DNA of 64,000 nt from Solea solea (GCF_958295425.1 NC_081145.1:27802889-27866888), one strand, 5' to 3'; shown: positions 11,646 to 22,340, numbered from the stretch's first letter. Notes: generated from the sequence alone by a model not told the origin. Made by a program: numbers and translations.

Positions 11646-13365
11646 CTCGGAAACATGAGCTTTTCGTATGTATCGATTACTTAAAACAAAAAAAAGGAGG
11701 ACCATCTTACTAAATGCTCAGTCAGCAGGACAGTAAACCACCACATAATTCTGACATGATCAGTTATGCAAATGTCACAGTAAATGATTGATGAATTTAA
11801 CATCGATGCAGATGGAATATCGCCAAACCTCCGTCAGCTTTAAGATTTCCGACGGTCAGTGATGGTGACACAAAAAAGTCTGATATTTTCATTTTATTTG
11901 ATCATTTAAATTATAACTAAATAAAAAAAATGGTATAATTATTAGTGTAATAATAATAATAATAATAATAGTATCATCATTTATCATGCTTAAGTTATAT
12001 AAATATTACCACTAGTAGTATTGTATATTTTTAATATAATTTTGTATACATTTAAATTGTATTATTAGTATTATTGTCGTTGTTATATATGTAGCTATTT
12101 ATTATATTTCGTATTTGTGTAAAAAATATATTTAAAGAAATGTGTATTTATATGACGCACAAAACGACATACCAGTGTGGGATCAATAAAGTCTAATCTA
12201 TTCTAATCTAATTTTATCTAATCCAATGATCATTATTAATGGCAGTAGTAGAAGAATTATTGTATTATTATTCATATTAAAAAAAACAACTAAAAAAAAC
12301 AGCACTTAAAGCAGCAGAGACAGTCTGTAAAAGCCTGTGCTGTTTTAATGTGTTTCAACACTGACACCTAGTGGCACAGAAATCTGCAACAGAACAGCTT
12401 GAAAAATTGAAATATTTTTGTGACTTAATTAAGTGAATTAAAATAAATTCACCTCACTGATCCCAGACCCTGAATGCTCTCTTTGTTTTTGTTTTTTAAA
12501 CTATAGTTTAATTCAATAATTTGGATCAGGAGACTCTCGGACGCTGGAGCGCAAGCTTCTCCAAAACTGAGTTCAGCTGCTGCTTCAAAACAAATGTGAC
12601 GAGGGATGATGGGATTAGCTTCATGAACAAGGCAACAAGGAAAAACACACACACACAGACACACACACAGAACTGTCCACGTCAGAACCATCTTTCTTCA
12701 CCGCCATTTTCTTTTGTTTTTAAATTTTCAGAATTCTAAGATTAAATTCATTATACTGAGAACAAAGTCATAATTCTGAGATTAAAATCAGGAAGTCGGA
12801 ATTCTGAGATAAAAATCAGGAAGTTGGAATTCTGAGATTAAAGTCAGGAAGTTGGAATTCTGAGATTAAAGTCAGGAAGTTGGAATTCTGAGAATAAAGT
12901 CAGGAAGTCAGAACTTTGACATTAAAGGAAGTCTCTATGAACATTGGATGTATATAAATATATATGTTCATGCATGTGTTAAATCTAAAGAAACAGTAAA
13001 TAATTAAACTAAAACCTATAAATGATATAAATCAAGTGCAATTGCGATATCTGCTCTGGAAAATTCGCAATTATGTCTTATGTCACTTTTTGATACACTA
13101 TTATTATTATTATTATAACATAACAATAAAGAAGATTTGACTGCTGTTGTAGAGTTTTTTTCTCATGGTTAAAATACAAAAATCATTATAATGACAATAA
13201 AAGGATTGTATGATTTCATCAAATGTTTTATATAAAATGTATATACAAACAGTAACAGATATAACGACTTTAAATACATGAAGAAGACGATTTCTCTCTG
13301 TAGTGAAATGAAATGTTAAAAAATATATATATTCATATATATATAAAGAGGATTCTATAGAAAGA
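11646..13365. other. Gene-free AT-rich stretch
   Basis: Holds ATA/AAT triplet runs, a TCTAATCTA segment, a short CACA tract and the array listed separately at 12728-12925. No exon recognised. Confidence 0.5.
12728..12925. repeat. Minisatellite array, 'GAGATTAAAGTCAGGAAGT' family
   Basis: About seven units of 28 bp. The third local array of this family in the first 13 kb. Confidence 0.9.
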
Positions 13366-13369
13366 TGCT

Positions 13370-13880
13370 AAGAGTTGTTAAACCAGATAAAACAGACACG
13401 TCAGCAGATATGAGTTCACTTCAGCCTGCTAACGTGAATCTGCCTCCACCAGAGGATTTCAATCACCCATTAAGGGTGATTTTCAAAAACTTTCAAGGAT
13501 TTCAAGAACCCATGTCATTTTCAAAAACATTCAAGGATTTCAAGGACCCATGTCTATTTAGGCTGATTTTCAAAAACGTTAAAGAATTTCAAAGACCCAT
13601 GTCTATTATGGGTGGTTTTCAATAACATTCAAGGATTTCAAGGACCCATGTCATTTTCAAAAATGTTCAAGGATTTGAAGGACCAATGTCATTTTCAAAA
13701 ACTTACAAGGGCCTTGATTTTTTTTCAAATTCACAAACTTTTAATGGTTTCAAGGACCCAGGTCTATTAAGGGTGATTTTAAAAAACTTTCAAGGATTTC
13801 AAAGACCCATGTATATTAAGGGTGCTTTTCAAAAGACCTTTTTGTTTTGCAAATTCACAAACCTTCAATGATTTCAAGGA
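13370..13880. repeat. Minisatellite downstream of the HARBI1-like gene ('TTTCAAGGATTTCAAGGACC' family)
   Basis: Units of about 33-35 bp: TTTCAAGGATTTCAAGGACC followed by CATGTCATTTTCAAAAAC. The array is led by a unique prefix (ACCAGATAAAACAGACAC then CAGCAGATATGAGTTCAC), and the same prefix plus array recurs at 15270-15910 inside an intron of the neighbouring gene. The two loci therefore share an origin as one compound element. Confidence 0.9.
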
Positions 13881-14158
13881 CCTGTGGGAACCCTTGAAAC
13901 ACCCTCTGCCGCGTGTCCCCTGGTCGATGGATTTAGTTACACTTTGTATTTCCATCCGTGGAAAATGTCGCTACACTGTCTCTGTCTGTGGAAACTACTG
14001 TGGATTTGTCGTTGTTATTGACTTGATACGTTTGCGCCCGTGGTTCTCGCTTCTGAGAGTTCCGAACTCTGACGTAAATGGAACACAGCACCTGACCATT
14101 TGGACAGGATGTTGACATTTTATCACCGGGTGTGTAAGTGACCCTTAAGTCTGTGTGT

Positions 14159-14605
14159 TCAGTACTGCAGAATAGTCAGCAGGTTGTAAGTGAGCGTGTC
14201 TCTGATGACCTCGGCGGTGCAGTACGTGTCGGCGTTGTACGGCTCCATGTCGGGCTGCCGCAGGTAATTTTCCGAGGGCGCCATGTCGACGTTCCACTCG
14301 GGCAGGAAGCCGTCCCCCCGTAGCTCACAGATGTTGTGCAGGACGCAGCACGCCGCGACCACTCGGGGCACCATGGAGATGTTGACGTCGCTCTTCTTCA
14401 GCAGACACCTCCATCGACCTCTCAGGCGGGTGAAGGCGGTGTCCACCGCAGAGCGGGCCGAGAACAAGGTGAAGGAGAAGCGGCGCTGCTCGGGGGAGAG
14501 CTGCTGCTCTTTGCTGTAGCCCTTCATCAGCCACGGCTTCAGAGGGAACGATGCGTCGCCGATCAGGTGAACGGGGATCTCCACGCCGTCGGACAGGATC
14601 GACCG
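14159..14605 (-). CDS. HARBI1-like gene, terminal exon
   Basis: Acceptor TTTGACAG, phase 0. Encodes residues 304-451 with GDASFPLKPWLM, the AVDTAF site of the third catalytic residue, RLRGRWRCL and ACCVLHNICE, ending TILQY and a stop. The terminal part has no recognised extra domain. Confidence 0.85.
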   Translation of the reverse strand, partial: RSILSDGVEIPVHLIGDASFPLKPWLMKGYSKEQQLSPEQRRFSFTLFSARSAVDTAFTRLRGRWRCLLKKSDVNISMVPRVVAACCVLHNICELRGDGFLPEWNVDMAPSENYLRQPDMEPYNADTYCTAEVIRDTLTYNLLTILQY

Positions 14606-16937
14606 CTGTCAAAGACGCACGTCAGGTTTTACAACAGGAACCTTTAATCTGTCTGCATACAGTTTGTTAACCTCTTGTTCTCCCACACCAGAGTCCAAAG
14701 AGAAAATCTGCGTTTTTAGCTCACAGGGTACACAGGAGCTGCTGCTCTACTGTTGCCCCGTGTGGTCAGTTTGTGTCATTGCGGTGAATCTGAACAAAAG
14801 TTTACCAACATTTAAGTCACAAAATAACAGTGGGACTCACTGATGGTGGCAGCTGTGGATTAACAACTGCTGTGTGCTGTGATTTAAAATTGACGGTTTT
14901 CTCTATGGACTTTGGTGTGGGAGACAAGAAATGTTTGTTTATAAGCACAATTATAACATATTATTTTAAAATATTCAGAACCATCACTTCAAATGACCAC
15001 AAGTCAAAAACTAACATGTAACAGAAAAGCTCAGTGGCTCAGGTGTCACCTGCACACTGACCTCTCGAGGGAACAGGTAACCGTCAGGCCGGTCCTCTGC
15101 CTTCAGGTACAGGTCAGAACTGGACAGTACCGTGGCACTGCTGCTGCTCCCAGGCCAGCCGGCGTACACGTCTGTGAAGCTGAGGGGACAGAGACACACT
15201 GTCGGTGAGAGAGGGCAACGATACTTTAGACCCAGGTTAGTCTACTGGTAATCTACTAGCTGTTTTAAGAAAACCAGATAAAACAGACACATCAGCAGCT
15301 ATGAGTTCACTCGTGGATCTCCCTCCACCAGATGATTTCAATCATGTCTATTAAGGGTGATTTTCAAAAACTTTCAAGGATTTCAAGGACCCATGTCATT
15401 TTCAAAAACTTTCAAGGATTTTAAGGACCCATGTCATTTTCAAAAATGTTCAAGGATTTCAAGGACCCATTTCATTTTCAAAAACTTTCAAGGATTTCAA
15501 GGACCCATTTCATTTTCAAAAACTTTCAAGGACCCATGTCATTTTCAAAAACTTTCAAAGATATCAATCACCCATGTCTATTAAGGGTGATTTTCAAAAA
15601 CTTTTTCAAAAACTTTCAAGGACCCATTTCATTTTCAAAAACTTTCAAGGATTTTAAGGACCCATGTCATTTTCAAAAACTTTCAAGGATTTCAAGGACC
15701 CATGTCATTTTCAAAAACTTTCAAGGATTTCAAGGACCTTGTCATTTTCAAAAACTTTCAAGGATTTCAAGGACCTTGAATTTTTTTCAAATGCAAAAAA
15801 ATTCAGTAATTTCAAAATAAAAATATTTATTTTATTTTTTTCAAATTTACACTTTTTTAATGATTTCAATGACCCATATAATGGTCATTTTCAAAACCTT
15901 TCAAGGGCCCTGATTTGTTTTTCAAATTCACAAACCTTGAATTTCCTTTACATATCTTCCCATCTGTACTTTTACATCACTAAGAGCTGGGGAAAAACTC
16001 TTATATTTCCCCTTGTTTACCCCGTAACTACCGACCAGGAAGGTGCACATCTGGCTGTCAAATTCAGCGTTGTTGTTCAACCTTGGTATCTGACATGTCA
16101 GGGCCCCCAGTCACTCCACCCTGTAGCTACGCCCCTGTGGACTCACCACGCGTTGTGGTCCACCACCGCCTGCAGGATGACGGAGTGCCAGCCGCTCCGG
16201 TTGATGTAGTGGTCCGGGTTTTCCCTCGGAGCAGCGATGGGGACGTGAATGCCGCCGATGACCCCGGCACACTGCGGGTAGCAGCGGTCCTTGAAGGCCT
16301 GGATGGTGTCGTCCAGCCGCTGGCCGCTCGGGAGCGACACGAAGCGGTGGAAGAGCCGCTCCACGATGGTCGTGGCGACCTGGCGCACGATGTTACACAC
16401 CGTGGCGATGCCCACGCCGAACATGTCGGCGATGGAGCGGTACTCCCCGGAGCGGGCCAGCCACCACAGGGTGATGGCCAGCCGGCGGCGCGGCTCGATG
16501 GGGACACGGTAGTTCGTCTTGCGGCGTTTAATCGCGCGGCCGATCAGTTCGAGCAGGTAGTCGAAGGTCGAGCGGGACACGCGAAACTGCGCCTTAAACT
16601 CCTCGTCGTCGAAGGCTTCGGCCGTGGCCCACAGGTTCTGCCCGCGGCTGCGGTCCCGGACCCAGATCGGTCTGCTGGTGCTGGACAGGAGGCTGAGCGC
16701 CGCCGCCAGGGAGGACAGCAGGAAGGCTCTCCTCCTCCGCAGGTACTGCCGCCGCCGCCGCTCCCTCTCCAGCATCTCCCGCTGCCTCCGCCGCCGCAGG
16801 ACGGTCACCTGCAGCCGGAAGAATTCACACACCTGGAGCCCGAGCTCCGGAGGAGACCCAAGGGTCAGAACCGGAGCGAGAAGTGCCGCCGCCGTCTCCT
16901 CCGGGCCCAGGTCGTCCTCCTCCGGGCTCCGCTCCAT
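14159..16937 (-). CDS. HARBI1-like (Harbinger-derived DDE) protein, three exons, likely domesticated and catalytically altered
   Basis: Minus-strand exons 16147-16937, 15062-15179 and 14159-14605 join in phase (2, then 0) to a 451-residue protein. An Arg/Glu-rich N-terminal segment (about 48-70) precedes a helical DNA-binding-like region (about 110-200) and a DDE domain (about 220-400), with typical blocks GWPGS, FPLKPWLM and ACCVLHNIC. In HARBI1 the triad lies in VVDCIH, LQDCAVL and VIEKTF. The matching places here read VIGGIH (Gly228), SSSATVL (Ser278, the same 50-residue spacing) and AVDTAF (Asp358). Two acidic residues are lost and one is a Glu-to-Asp change. The intact frame, introns and promoter-like upstream sequence argue for a retained host gene rather than an active transposon. 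Start ATG 16937 is the first ATG in frame. No terminal inverted repeats were found. Confidence 0.85.
14679..14924. mobile_element. MITE, common family, in HARBI1-like intron 2
   Basis: Complete copy with both ends: TTCTCCCACACCAGAGTCC at the left and TATGGACTTTGGTGTGGGAG at the right. It is inverted relative to the 2471 copy and lies between exons 3 and 2 of the HARBI1-like gene. Confidence 0.85.
15062..15179 (-). CDS. HARBI1-like gene, exon 2
   Basis: 118 nt between acceptor CTCTGTCCCCTCAG and donor GTCAGT. It encodes residues 264-303, starting CFTDVYAGWPGS. The GWPGS block is diagnostic of the Harbinger DDE domain. The following HDARV-type motif of active relatives reads SSSATVL. Confidence 0.85.
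15270..15910. repeat. Minisatellite in HARBI1-like intron 1 ('TTTCAAGGATTTCAAGGACC' family)
   Basis: Same prefix and 33-35-bp unit as 13370-13880, with about 14 units. Its short plus-strand frames merely translate the repeat. Confidence 0.9.
16147..16937 (-). CDS. HARBI1-like gene, exon 1
   Basis: Starts MERSPEEDDLG and encodes residues 1-263. It includes the basic N-terminus, the LAITLWWLA and GVGIATVCNIV helices typical of HARBI1-like proteins, and the VIGGIHVPI motif where a catalytic Asp is expected. It ends GCGTG before donor GTGAGT (phase 2). GC content is clearly higher than in the flanks. Confidence 0.85.
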
Positions 16938-16989
16938 TTTCGCTTGTAAACACAAGTAGACCGCAGACACAGGGCAAGACTGCTCAACA

Positions 16990-17085
16990 CTGATTGGGTC
17001 ACAGAAGAGAGCGCGTCTGGAACGTGATGACGTTCACTTTTAAACGTGATGACGTTCACTTTTAAACGTGATGACGTTGACTTTT
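16990..17085 (-). promoter_or_regulatory. Candidate HARBI1-like promoter: CCAAT box and three CRE-like tandem repeats
   Basis: Three 22-bp tandem units, each with TGATGACGTT, place the core TGACGT at 17028, 17050 and 17072. A CCAAT box lies on the minus strand at 16993-16997. These sit about 55-140 bp upstream of ATG 16937. Evenly spaced TGACGT cores are CRE/ATF-type sites, so cAMP or stress-responsive, or germline, expression is a reasonable inference. Confidence 0.55.
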
Positions 17086-17089
17086 ATTA

Positions 17090-18040
17090 AAACTTTATTT
17101 ACACACACGTATCCCATGGACAGTCATTGACGACAGACCTTTAAACCGGTGTGCGACAGTAATAGAGAAGAATATAATCGTCGTGTTGACACTTATGAAC
17201 ACAGAAATGTTCTTTGTATGCAACTTGTGAATAATTAAAGTCACTTAAACGTAAACTAATAAATATTATAGCCAAACTGCTAAAATATATAAATGCCGAG
17301 ATGCATAATCATCAAAATGTAACGTGTGTGAGTAATTTAATTAGTTTTTGCAAACTTCAAACATCATTGCAACCTGTAGGTGACATTGCTGTCACTTTTG
17401 AACTATTTAGCAATCAGCAAAATACTTTCAACTGCAGAAAATCTGATAAATCAACCCCAGAGACATCTACTGCCACTGCCAGAGATGATGATCTTTATAT
17501 TACATGTCATTTACCAGCCAGGGGTGAAGTTGAACTCGCAACCATGATGTTTTTTGCACACAGGGTACCGGTCTTAACCACTGAGCCACTCCACACTCCA
17601 GGAAAACTTGCTCTCCAACCACACTGGGTTTCTGTGGTCCAGGTGGTGGTGGACAGATCTGCTGAGTCCGTCATTAAGGAGATGTTACCTCCAGGAAGAA
17701 ATGTGAATCAAACACAGCCAGCACGACATCAGGACGTATTTTGATGAAAGTAAAAAAAAAAGCACGAAAACCCTTGATTCTGCACAGAAAGTTGTATAAC
17801 TTTTAAATCCATGGAATGAATGATATATATTATATATATATATATATTATTTTTATTTGTATGCACAGCAGACATTAACTAGAAAAGTCTGTGGCAAATT
17901 TTTTCCTGTCTTACTCTTGTCCATTAGAGGGCGCCACTACACCAAATAATCTGCTGCTTTGTGTGTGGACAAGTTCCTCTATTATTTTATGAAATGGTTG
18001 CAAACATGTCTGAGCAGGAAGCTCCGTGTTAAAAAAGAAG
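17090..18040. other. Intergenic, SINE-like tRNA head at ~17505-17605
   Basis: The minus strand of 17505-17605 contains GTGGCTCAGTGGTTAAG (an A-box-like word) and, further on, GCGAGTTCAAC (B-box-like), as in tRNA-derived SINEs. The rest is AT-rich spacer with a TA run near 17822-17850. Confidence 0.5.
17921..17937 (+). promoter_or_regulatory. CTCF-like site
   Basis: CCATTAGAGGGCGCCAC fits the vertebrate CTCF core (CCA, then AG, then GGGCGC) in plus orientation. Occupancy cannot be told from sequence. Confidence 0.4.
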
Positions 18041-18044
18041 TCAT

Positions 18045-19640
18045 TTTATAAAGTCCTGAGAAAGTGGGTTCAATTTTTAACTCTAACCAAAATGAGAAAC
18101 CCAAGAAATTCAGAGTAAGAACATCGAGAAAAGACGCTCAGTCCATCAGAAGATGACTTGTATCTCTGTAAGTTACAAGTTCTAATCTGACTCTTTTCGA
18201 ACTTTAGACCAAAAACAGAACTTAAACACACACAGAAACTGTTTTTATTTGGCTTGACCGACTATAATAAATGGACCTTTGACTCGCTGAAAAATGTCTT
18301 TGTGGCCCTTTAAGGTTTGTATGTGTGACCCCTGCACCACAGTGTTGACTTTGTTTCAGAATCTCGTACAACCACATGTCAAAAACACAAACTATTCCCA
18401 TTTGAACATATTTTCTTTGCTCATTAGACGACTCATGTCTTTGCTGACAGTCAAAAAAATTTTTCCAGCTAGCACTTTTGAGGCTTTTGCAAGCCTCTTC
18501 AATGCTAGCTTATTCCTCCCATTATCGCAGGCGTCGATGATGAAGTTGATGATGAAGTCCTTGTTGAAGTTGAAATGACACAATCGAACGGACGCACGCA
18601 ACGCAACGCAGAGTTTTAGTTTGGTTTAGAGTTTTTGGAAGTTGTTTGGTTTGGTTTAGAGTTTTTGGAAGTTGTTTGGTTTGGTTGTTTTTGAAAGACC
18701 CAGACAGACACACACATATGTGTAGACACATACCTTCAGTGGGATTTGAACCCACGATGCCTTGAGCAGTGATGAGAAGTCCTTGTCCACTGGACCACCT
18801 TCAGCGCTGGTGATGCTCCCGACAGGGACAGAGGATCACATGAAATAAGTTTGTCCTCGTAATTCACAATTACTTTTTTGAAAAACTCTGACCAAGAAGA
18901 GAGACCAAGAAATCCAGAGTGGAAGCATCAAGACAAGTATCTCAGTCCACCAGAAGATGACTTGTAGACCAAAAACAGAACTTAAAACTACCAAGAAAGA
19001 GTTCTTCTGCAGCTCAGCACCAATAGCTTCTCCTGTAACAGTAAGGCTTGTATGCGTGAGGTTGTGAGTTCAAATCCTTTGATGAAGTGAAGTTTTTTTT
19101 AGTTTAAGATTTATTGTAAACATTCAAAAGCTCTAAGAAAACATGAAGAGCTGTAGGAGCAGGTAGCTCAGTGGACAATAATACTGCTGCGAATGTCTGA
19201 GGTCATGGGTTCAATTCTTATAAAGAACAAGACAATTTAAAGTTCAACATCTGCAATGAAGAGGAAAAGACCTCCAGTCACCAGGAGTTGGTGGTGCAGT
19301 CTACAACCATAGATTCTGGAGCCTCAAGGTTGTAGGTTCAAATCCACACACTTTTCAAACTTCAGAACTTAAAAACAGCAAGAAAGACATTTTACACAGT
19401 TAAATAAAAATAGCTTCACCTGTAAGAGTCAGACTTGTACGTCTGAGATTGGGAGTTCTAATCCTACGATGAAGTCAAGTTCTTTTAGTTCAAGATTTAA
19501 TGTAAACAGTCAAATATTGTAAGTAAACCTGAAGAGCTGTAGTAGCTGCTAGCTCAGTGGGCAAGAACACTGCTGACAAGTTCTCAAGTTGTCGGTTCAA
19601 TTCTTATAAAGAACAAGACAATTTCTTAGACCAAACAACA
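18045..19640. repeat. Array of degenerate tRNA-like modules, ~385-bp higher unit
   Basis: Repeated modules pair an A-box-like word (TAGCTCAGTGG, GCTAGCTCAGTGGGC, TGGTCCAGTGGAC) with a B-box-like word (GGTTCAATTCT, GGTTCAAATCC, AGTTCAAATCC) 45-60 bp apart. Examples lie at about 19013-19082, 19157-19222, 19285-19350, 19400-19466 and 19540-19605 on plus, and about 18727-18802 on minus. A block of about 385 bp is tandemly duplicated: TAGCTTC modules near 19025 and 19409, and TATAAAGAACAAGAC at about 19218 and 19604. Acceptor stems do not pair, so these are not functional tRNAs. A tRNA-derived repeat cluster is inferred. Confidence 0.6.
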
Positions 19641-20235
19641 GCAAAGACTCAAAAGTAAGTACATTTATTTTTATTTTGGATTTTAACAAAACAATGATGC
19701 ATGCTTGAATTACACATGGCTAAATATTGGAAGTGTGTTTATCATTTGCGTTGGTCTTAAATTCTATTGTTATTTGAGATGATTAAATGAAGTACGGTCC
19801 AAACCAAGTCGTCCTATTTCCTGTTTTCCAGTCCTGTTGAAAGCGATAACAACATCCTGGAAATAAAAATGCTAAATTTTTATGTCAAAACAATGACATC
19901 ATATTATAGTGAGTATATGTAAAATAGTTATGTGAAATAAAACATTAGTAAAATAGAGCTATAGTCGTTCATCTTCTTTACATATATTTATTAACGCTCA
20001 TATTTTCTTACAATATTTCATTTTTACTTCTATTTCTAGCTTGTTGTGATTTTTGGCTGCTGTAACACTGCAAATAATGTGGAAAGAATAAAGGAATATT
20101 TTATAGAGTCTTGTTTTATTTTACTTTGACAATAGTTATTAGTAGTTTATGATTTCACTTTCATTGGACTTCATACATGAGTCACATTGTGGATTTTATA
20201 TCTCTTCAAATCCCATATTCTCCCATATTCACCCG
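19641..20235. other. AT-rich spacer
   Basis: No exon, RNA gene or recognisable transposon. Confidence 0.5.
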
Positions 20236-20632
20236 CCCACTCTCTCAGGTCAGCTGATCAGCTGCTCGTGTGTAAAACAAAGCGGGAGCTCAGAGAGGAT
20301 CGTGCCTTCGCTGTCGCAGCTCCAAAATTTGGAATGATCTGCCTCTGCACAAGAGAGGCCTCGTCTTTGTCTGTTTTTAAATCCCTCCTTAAAACTCACC
20401 TTTTCTCTTTGGCCTTTGACACTTCACGAGACGTTGATTTTTTATTTATTAAAATTTGAATTTGATCTTATTGTTTTTTTTTATTGTATGGCTGCTATTT
20501 CTTAAAGTGTTTTTATGATTTTTAATTCATTTTAAGCCGTTTACTTGTTATGTCTTTTATTTATTCTGTACAGCACTTTGGTCCACTGTGGTTTGTTTAA
20601 AGTGCTTAACAAATAAAGTTGGATTGGATTCA
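20236..20632 (+). mobile_element. L2/CR1-type LINE 3' end fragment
   Basis: Encodes a decayed version of the terminal motif of L2/CR1-like ORF2 proteins (FAVAAPKFG, then SVFKSLLKTHLFSLAF). A 3' untranslated stretch ends in AATAAAGTTGGATTGGATT, the short tandem tail typical of L2-type elements. The frame has indels and it is not coding. Confidence 0.7.
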
Positions 20633-20809
20633 AAGACCGAGGAATATTATATTTTTTGTTGCAAAAAGTGAACATTTGACCCCTGAATGAATTAAAACTA
20701 CACAGTAAACTGTGTGAGTAGAATTGACGTAAAGGAGAGAATATCAGTGCACGGCTGACTTTGACCGCAGTCGTTTAAATGTTATTGATTATTATTGGAG
20801 GAAGTTATG

Positions 20810-21215
20810 GGCCATCCAGCAGTTGCACATCTTTAAGACAGTCTAAAACAGCAACCAGGCTTCTCGGGTCGTTGGGTCTCAGCGGGAGGTATATCTGTGT
20901 GTCGTCAGCATAGCAGTGGAAAGAGACATTATGGCGCTATAATAGAACCCTGTGGTACACCGTAGACTATTTGGGTTGTAGAGGACGAGTGGTTGCCTAT
21001 GGTGACCGCACAGGTTCTGTTAAAAAGGTAAGAGCAAAACCAACCAAGTGCTGTGTCCCTGATACCAACCCAGGATTTAAGACGGTCAATTAAAAAGTTG
21101 TGATCTATAGTATTAAAAGCGGCGCTTAAGTCTAAAAGTATTCAAATAACGCTCTCTCCTCTGTCTGTGGTTAAAAGCAGGTGGTTGGTTACTTTGAGGA
21201 GGGCAGTTTCAGTAC
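20810..21215 (-). mobile_element. L2-type LINE reverse transcriptase fragment
   Basis: On the minus strand the frame reads LLDLSAAFNTIDHN, later GVPQGSI and DDTQIYLPL, the palm motifs of a non-LTR reverse transcriptase. It contains stop codons and a deletion between GVPQGSI and the DDTQIY box. It is opposite in orientation to the 20236-20632 piece, so the two come from separate insertions or an inversion. Confidence 0.8.
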
Positions 21216-22080
21216 TATGTGCAGGTGCAGGACGACAGGACCGAGTGAAACAACACCATCAGCGCTTGTGTTTGTTTGTCCTTCAGATGACGTTTGTCTC
21301 AGATCTGCTGAAGCTGCGTCACAGAGCTGGAGTCAGGATGAAGATCCTCTTCATGAAGTTCATTATCACTCCCACCTGTTGAGAGAAGAGTCAGAGTCAC
21401 AGCAGTGAGTCAGTGAAGCAGCAGAGACTTCAGTCCAGTTCAGAGCTGCTTCATGTTCATGTGTTACATTTATCATCATCTTTGGAAGAAGCACAAAGAC
21501 ACGGGCGACGTTGACCATCGTGGACACGGTGGACGGCCAAGGACACTTGGTGTGGCAGATGAAAGACACGTCCCGCTTACTTCCCTTTTTAAATCAAAAC
21601 ATGTCCAGCAGTGTCATCAGCTCACAACTGGCAGAAGAAATCTGTGAGGACACGTCTGACCACTAGTGGTCTTCATGGAAGAACTGTGTCCAAAAAGCCA
21701 AACCACAGACGTGGAAACGAGGCTGATGGTCTCAACCACGTGTGAAAACATAACTGTGGTGCAGGAAAATGTCAGCAGGTCTCTGGACTGATATCTTGCT
21801 GTGTTTCCATCATGGTCCGGTTCAGTTTGGAATGGTAAAGTCCTGGGTCAGGCTTGTGTTTCCACTGAGAACAGTACCTTTTGTTGGTAGGCGGGGTGTG
21901 GGCTGTGCCAATCCGCTGAATGTCGTGGGTGGAGCCCCTCTAGCTCCGCCCTGACCGTACCATTTTACGCTAGTACTCTAAAGGAAGGGGGTCAAAGAAT
22001 GGAACGGTTGGGCCTGGTTATTTTGTCTCTATTCCTAATGAAAACACAAAAAACCTGCACTGTACCAAACACAGCTTTTA
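21216..22080. other. Unassigned, no gene supported
   Basis: Sequence 21290-21400 on plus has an acceptor-like CCTTCAG and a frame containing DEDPLHEVHYHSH, reminiscent of receptor cytoplasmic tails. There is no donor, partner exon or conserved domain. It is recorded as unexplained. Confidence 0.3.
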
Positions 22081-22081
22081 T

Positions 22082-22275
22082 CTGTAGCAGCCACACAGTG
22101 GAGCAGGTGGCTAGCACTGTTGCCTCGCAGCAAGAAGGTTGGCGGTCCACATCCCGGTTCAGGTCTTTCTGTGTGGAGTTAACATGTTCTCCTCCCACAG
22201 TCCAAAAACACGCAGAGGTTCATTGTTGACTCTAAATGGAGCGTAGGTTTGAATGTGACAGTGAATAGCTGTGTC
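22082..22275 (+). mobile_element. tRNA-derived SINE fragment
   Basis: Shares CTAGCACTGTTGCCTCGCAG, then CAAGAAGG, CTGTGTGGAGTTAACATG and CCCACAGTCCAAAAAC with the full SINE at 28643-29024, in plus orientation. Both internal promoter boxes are decayed. Confidence 0.75.
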
Positions 22276-22325
22276 CTCCACATCAACAGCAAATTACAAA
22301 CCATAGTTGTAGTAGTTTAAAAACA

Positions 22326-22340
22326 GGCGCCCCCTAGAGG
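22326..22340 (-). promoter_or_regulatory. CTCF-like site
   Basis: Plus GGCGCCCCCTAGAGG is the reverse complement of CCTCTAGGGGGCGCC, a close match to the CTCF core in minus orientation. Confidence 0.4.

Noticed and set aside
16083..16959. Long plus-strand open frames of up to 288 codons
   Set aside because: They are antisense shadows of the GC-rich HARBI1-like exon 1. The minus strand carries the family motifs and splice sites.
18727..18802. A functional tRNA gene
   Set aside because: A-box and B-box words are present, but the acceptor stem does not pair and the anticodon arm is irregular. Kept as a tRNA-like module.
21290..21410. Immune-receptor tail exon (DEDPLHEVHYHSH)
   Set aside because: It has an acceptor-like start but no donor, no partner exon and no clear domain, and it abuts a LINE fragment.
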